A DNA stretch of 19,055 nt from UBA7239 sp035430165 (lineage in GTDB: Bacteria; Pseudomonadota; Gammaproteobacteria; Pseudomonadales; UBA7239). The stretch is from assembly GCA_035430165.1 (NCBI GenBank), contig DAOMGE010000050.1, positions 1 to 19,055 on the forward strand, written 5' to 3'. Position 1 is the stretch's first letter. The number at the start of each line of letters is the position of its first letter. A model generated the notes under the pieces. It did not search any database and was not told the origin of the DNA. It worked only from the letters and a program-made list of their open reading frames with translations. Shown one piece after another: positions 15,774-19,055 of this stretch. A program made the position numbers and the translations under genes.

Positions 15774-16549
15774 TGTTGTCTAGCGATGCCATGCTTGTCC
15801 GTCGCGAATACATCCGTTATCCGGTCGCCATGCTTGCCAGTGTGCTGGTAACGGCAGCTGTATTTATTTTCATGCACAAACTGATCAGCGGCACACCGAA
15901 GCAGGTGGATACCGATAACATCATCACCAACATCAATATTTACCAGCCACCACCGGAATCGCCACCGCCGCAGCATGCACCGCCACCCGAGGCAGCGCCG
16001 GCGCGCACAGCCGAACCGACCATGGCGCCGTTATCTGTGAGTGCGCCAGCACCGTCGCCACAACTGAAAGCGGGTGGACCGCCGATTCCGTCTTTTGCTG
16101 CTTCGTTGGATGACATTTCACTTGCCAGCGGCAGCGGCGACATCCTGGGCCGTGGTTTCGGTGACGGCAATGCATCAACCTGGACGCCGCCCGGTGACAA
16201 TGCACTGGCAAAAAAAATTGCAGAAGCCGACAAAAAAGGTGCGCAGGGTTATCGTGAGGTAGTGCCCTTCGGTACACGCCAGCCGAATATTCCGGAGTAT
16301 GCGTGGAAAAATAAAATCGATGGCTGGGTACTGGTCACGTTTGCCGTTGACAGCAGTGGCAAGGTGGAAAATGTACGGGTGCTGGATTCGCAGCCGCGCG
16401 GTGTGTTTGATGAAAATGTGGTCGCGGCAGTGTCAGACTGGATTTACGATCCGGCAGATGTCGCGGGAAAAAAAGTGAAAGTGCAGCTGACACAGCGTAT
16501 TGACCTGCACTGGAAAGATTATCCCAACAACAACAGGCAGCTGAAATAA
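15773..16549 (+). CDS. tonB: TonB energy-transducing protein
   Basis: A 258-residue TonB. A short cytoplasmic N-terminus leads to a single signal-anchor helix (about 16-40, YPVAMLASVLVTAAVFIF). A Pro-rich periplasmic spacer follows (QPPPESPPPQHAPPPEAAP, about 57-80). The C-terminal TonB domain spans about 165-258, with PEYAWKNKIDGWVLVTFAV, VRVLDSQPRGVFDENVVAAV and a final QLTQRIDLHW. It spans the periplasm and pulls on TonB-box receptors in the outer membrane, using energy from TtpC/ExbB/ExbD. The ATG at 15773 shares one base with the exbD stop and has no Shine-Dalgarno sequence of its own. A later in-frame ATG at 15791 (MLVRREYIRYP) is an alternative start. The spacer is short, as in TonB2-type proteins that depend on TtpC. 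The stop overlaps the next gene by one base. Confidence 0.93.
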   Translation: MLSSDAMLVRREYIRYPVAMLASVLVTAAVFIFMHKLISGTPKQVDTDNIITNINIYQPPPESPPPQHAPPPEAAPARTAEPTMAPLSVSAPAPSPQLKAGGPPIPSFAASLDDISLASGSGDILGRGFGDGNASTWTPPGDNALAKKIAEADKKGAQGYREVVPFGTRQPNIPEYAWKNKIDGWVLVTFAVDSSGKVENVRVLDSQPRGVFDENVVAAVSDWIYDPADVAGKKVKVQLTQRIDLHWKDYPNNNRQLK

Positions 16550-18438
16550 TGCGAATCCTGTTGCCTGCAATGATTCTGTTTCTGGCCAGTGCGGCGGCAA
16601 CTGCACAGGAGCAATATCGCAGCCGCATGTATATCGATCTCGATCAGGCCGCGACAGAAAATGTCTCGCTGTCTGTCGGTGAACTTGAAAAGCAGATGCA
16701 TACTTTTCAGGACGATGCCACGCGCGCCAGCGCCGAAAAATTCCTGGCACAGCATTACGCTGGCCAGAAAGATTTCGGCAAGGCGGCACAATACATCGAG
16801 GAAAGCCTGAAAAATCCGGCCACCCCTGCCGACAGCAAGCACGAGCTGTACGGCGAACTGGCGCGTATTGCGCTGTTGCAGAAAAATTACGAAAAGGCGG
16901 CCGATGCCATGCAGCATTATCTGGCGGCGAAGCCTTCTGACAATCCCGATATGTATTTGCTGCTCGCACAGATCCAGTACAAGCGCCAGCAGTATGTAGA
17001 GAGTGCGGCAGCGCTGGACAAGGCGCTCGCGCTGCAAAAAAATCCGGGCAAGGAATTGTTGCAAAGTGCATTGGCGGTTTATTACAGCATTGGCAGTTTT
17101 GATCGCGCTGCGCAGGTCATCCAGCAACTGGTATCGCAGGATTTCAATAACGCAGAGTTGTGGCAGCAGTGGGTGTCGCTGTATCTGAAAGCAGGAAAAA
17201 ATGCACAAGCGCTCGATGTGATGGCATTGGCATGGGAAAAAGGTATTCCGTTCCGCGACCAGGATATCGTGTTGCTCACGGATTTATACGCGATCAACAA
17301 GATTCCCGGTCGTGGTGCGCGTGTACTGGAAGAAGCGATTGCATCCGGGCGTATAAAAGCCGATGCCAAAATCCATGATCGCCTGTTCCGTTTGTATATG
17401 CAGGCGGGTGAACGCGACAAGGCGCAAGCGGCACTGGAAAAAGCGGCGAGCACCAGCCATGACACGGAATTGCAATTGCATCTCGCGCAATTGTTGATGG
17501 AAAAAGAACAGTGGCAACCGATGCAGGCGATGGTATTGAAAGCCTGTGACGGTGCGTTGCCGGAACGTCTGGTGGCGCGCGCGAACCTGTTGCTGGGTGT
17601 CAGCCAGTTAAAACTGGGTGACAGGGAGCTGGCGCGCCGCTCGTTTATCAACGCCACGGTTGTCGGCGGTGCCACCGAACAGGCGGCGCAATGGCTGGCT
17701 TTTATGAAAGCAGAACCCGCCACCAAAAGTGAAACCGCCGGTATCGCCGGGCCATGTTATTCCGATGACACGCATTCGGTGTTCACGGCCAGCATGCCGT
17801 CTGCTAACCGCAACACAACAACGCTAACGGATCAAACAGCAACGCCTGATGCTGCATCTGACAATAATTCGGCAGAAGAAAAATCCAGTGCTGCAACAAC
17901 ATCTGCTCCCGTTTCGAGTGGCAAATTTGATGCCGCGGCATTTGCGGCCATCAAGGGTGATCCGCATGCAACACTCGATATCAAGACAACGGAGAGCCAG
18001 AAATTGTATGTGGGTGATTACGCGCTAACACCCGAAGAGATGTCGAGTGAAATCATTCCGCTCGCCACCAAACTCGGTATCGCCATTGTAAAAAATGGCG
18101 GAAAAATCACTGGCCCCATGCACATTATTTTTCCGGAACCGCCAGCTACCGATGGCGGAAAAATGAAAGTGCGCTTTGCATTTCCTATCACCGGCAATCC
18201 ACCGCCTGCCGGCAGGTTCCAGCTGGTGCGAGACAACGGTTTCAAATGTGTGTCACGCCATTACGAAGGCACACCGGAAGGTGTGCCGCTCGCCATCGCA
18301 CAATTTTATGCGGATGCTATCGCCAAGGGTTTAAAACTGTCTGGCGAAAGCCGACAGATTGCGAGCACGGAGAATGTTATCGGCGGCAAGACCGTGAAGC
18401 TGGAATTGCAGATCGGGGTTCTTCAGGAATTTAGATAA
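16549..18438 (+). CDS. exported TPR protein with C-terminal GyrI-like (effector-binding) domain
   Basis: A 629-residue periplasmic protein. The signal peptide is 1-19 (ending ATA before Gln20). Residues about 30-410 are degenerate tetratricopeptide repeats (for example DFGKAAQYIEESLK, NYEKAADAMQHYLA and RDKAQAALEKAA). A Ser/Thr/Asn-rich linker covers about 415-455. Residues about 460-629 read like a two-repeat GyrI/AraC effector-binding fold. In the first half, ESQKLYVGDYALTPEEMSSE leads to GGKITGPMHIIF and KMKVRFAFPI. In the second half, NGFKCVSRHYEGTPEGVPLA leads to GLKLSGESRQI and VKLELQIGV. TPR proteins are the usual last gene of TtpC-type TonB operons, but I do not recall this extra domain there. 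The start overlaps the tonB stop by one base (TAATG). The 3' end overlaps the convergent amidotransferase gene by 16 nt, and no terminator is visible. The GyrI-like call rests on pattern and spacing only. Confidence 0.8.
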   Translation: MRILLPAMILFLASAAATAQEQYRSRMYIDLDQAATENVSLSVGELEKQMHTFQDDATRASAEKFLAQHYAGQKDFGKAAQYIEESLKNPATPADSKHELYGELARIALLQKNYEKAADAMQHYLAAKPSDNPDMYLLLAQIQYKRQQYVESAAALDKALALQKNPGKELLQSALAVYYSIGSFDRAAQVIQQLVSQDFNNAELWQQWVSLYLKAGKNAQALDVMALAWEKGIPFRDQDIVLLTDLYAINKIPGRGARVLEEAIASGRIKADAKIHDRLFRLYMQAGERDKAQAALEKAASTSHDTELQLHLAQLLMEKEQWQPMQAMVLKACDGALPERLVARANLLLGVSQLKLGDRELARRSFINATVVGGATEQAAQWLAFMKAEPATKSETAGIAGPCYSDDTHSVFTASMPSANRNTTTLTDQTATPDAASDNNSAEEKSSAATTSAPVSSGKFDAAAFAAIKGDPHATLDIKTTESQKLYVGDYALTPEEMSSEIIPLATKLGIAIVKNGGKITGPMHIIFPEPPATDGGKMKVRFAFPITGNPPPAGRFQLVRDNGFKCVSRHYEGTPEGVPLAIAQFYADAIAKGLKLSGESRQIASTENVIGGKTVKLELQIGVLQEFR

Positions 18439-19055
18439 TCCAGTACCTCCGCCATCAACGCATTGATTCTTGCATACGATGCCGGCGGCGCATCGAGTAT
18501 TTGTTGCGCAGTCTGGATATAGGGGCCATCCACCAGTTCCTCGCCGTTGTCGGTTTCTACAAACAGACGCGCAGTTTCTTCTGTGGTTTCCAGATGGAAT
18601 TGCAAGCCGATCACACGAGTCCCCAACTGGAAACCCTGATTCTGGCAGGCGACGCTGCACGCCAGCGGAATCGCTGCCGGTGGCAAATCGAACGTTTCAC
18701 CGTGCCAATGAAATACGTCGACAGAAGACGGAAACCGGAAAACGGTTTCACTGGTTGTTGGTAATGAAAAAACCGGAAACCAGCCGATTTCCTTGTGCCG
18801 GTTCGGCTGCACCGTTGCACCGAGTGCATTGGCAATCAGTTGTGCGCCGAGGCAAATGCCCAGCACCATCTTGTCGTTTTCAATGGCATCACGGATGAAT
18901 TGCTTTTCCTTGCGCAACCACGGCAGTGTGCTTTCGTCATTCACACTCATCGGCCCGCCCAGTGCAATCACCATGTCGATGTCCTGCACATCGGGTAACG
19001 CATCACTTGCATAAAAATGCGTAAAGGTGACGACGGCATCGTGCTGTGCCAGCCA
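18423..19055 (-). CDS. class-I glutamine amidotransferase, partial (5' end beyond the window)
   Basis: The frame is open from the right window edge (first codon Trp at 19055-19053) to TGA at 18425-18423, giving 210 residues without the N-terminus. A GTG at 18989 is not a real start, because in-frame upstream sequence (WLAQHDAVV and DALPDV) continues the family pattern. Triad residues are visible: nucleophile Cys in GICLGAQ (codon 18854-18852), and His and Glu in LQFHLET (codons 18596-18594 and 18590-18588). GGPMSVND and WLRKEKQFI are typical of the stand-alone GMP-synthase-like amidotransferase group, which hydrolyses glutamine or related gamma-glutamyl compounds in the cytoplasm. The physiological substrate cannot be told. 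No fused synthetase domain follows. The gene converges on the TPR gene with a 16-nt overlap. Confidence 0.9.
   Translation of the reverse strand, partial: WLAQHDAVVTFTHFYASDALPDVQDIDMVIALGGPMSVNDESTLPWLRKEKQFIRDAIENDKMVLGICLGAQLIANALGATVQPNRHKEIGWFPVFSLPTTSETVFRFPSSVDVFHWHGETFDLPPAAIPLACSVACQNQGFQLGTRVIGLQFHLETTEETARLFVETDNGEELVDGPYIQTAQQILDAPPASYARINALMAEVLDYLNS

Noticed and set aside
17925..18438. The GyrI-like domain as a topoisomerase inhibitor linked to the nearby parE/parC
   Set aside because: The protein has a signal peptide, so it should be periplasmic. It also lies in the TonB operon about 6.6 kb from parC, so proximity is not evidence of such a role.

Overview
The window looks like the chromosome of a gammaproteobacterium. 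Support comes from parE and parC lying close together, a Tex protein, a rubredoxin reductase, and a TtpC-type TonB/ExbB/ExbD cluster of the kind known from Vibrio and other aquatic gammaproteobacteria. Family level cannot be fixed by reading alone; something near Cellvibrionales/Pseudomonadales or Alteromonadales is a guess. The sequence is a draft scaffold: two runs of exactly 100 N (4500-4599 and 12852-12951) are gap placeholders, and both fall inside genes.

Layout from left to right. (1) 90-1241, a rubredoxin-NAD(+) reductase closed by a symmetric intrinsic terminator. (2) 1332-3677, the RNA-binding transcription accessory protein Tex. (3) 3767-4981, an unusual outer-membrane lipoprotein with an Asp/Asn/Arg/His pentapeptide repeat and a long Gln-rich tail that broke the assembly. 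(4) 5067-9961, topoisomerase IV parE and parC, with a Phd-type antitoxin and a PIN-domain (VapC-like) toxin wedged between them (7039-7660). (5) 10003-12720, a polytopic DUF898/YjgN-type membrane protein and an M48 metalloprotease, 6 nt apart. (6) 12823-18438, a six-gene same-strand operon: DUF3450 protein (interrupted by a gap), TtpC-like ExbB, ExbB, ExbD, TonB and an exported TPR protein. (7) 18423-19055 on the minus strand, a class-I glutamine amidotransferase that runs off the right edge and overlaps the TPR gene tail to tail.

How the genes work together. ParE and ParC form the A2B2 topoisomerase IV that separates daughter chromosomes. The TonB operon makes an inner-membrane proton-channel complex (TtpC/ExbB/ExbD) that energises TonB to drive outer-membrane receptors, with DUF3450 and TPR proteins as periplasmic accessories. 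No TonB-dependent receptor gene is visible, so the substrate is unknown.

The most notable points are: the toxin-antitoxin module inside the parE-parC locus, with a duplicated palindrome as probable operator; a C-terminal two-repeat GyrI-like (effector-binding) domain fused to the exported TPR protein of the TonB operon; the His/Asp-repeat, Gln-rich lipoprotein; and a perfect 9-bp inverted repeat overlapping the parE ribosome-binding site. I did not find a clearly new multi-gene defence or mobile system. No tRNA, rRNA, CRISPR array or insertion sequence was seen.
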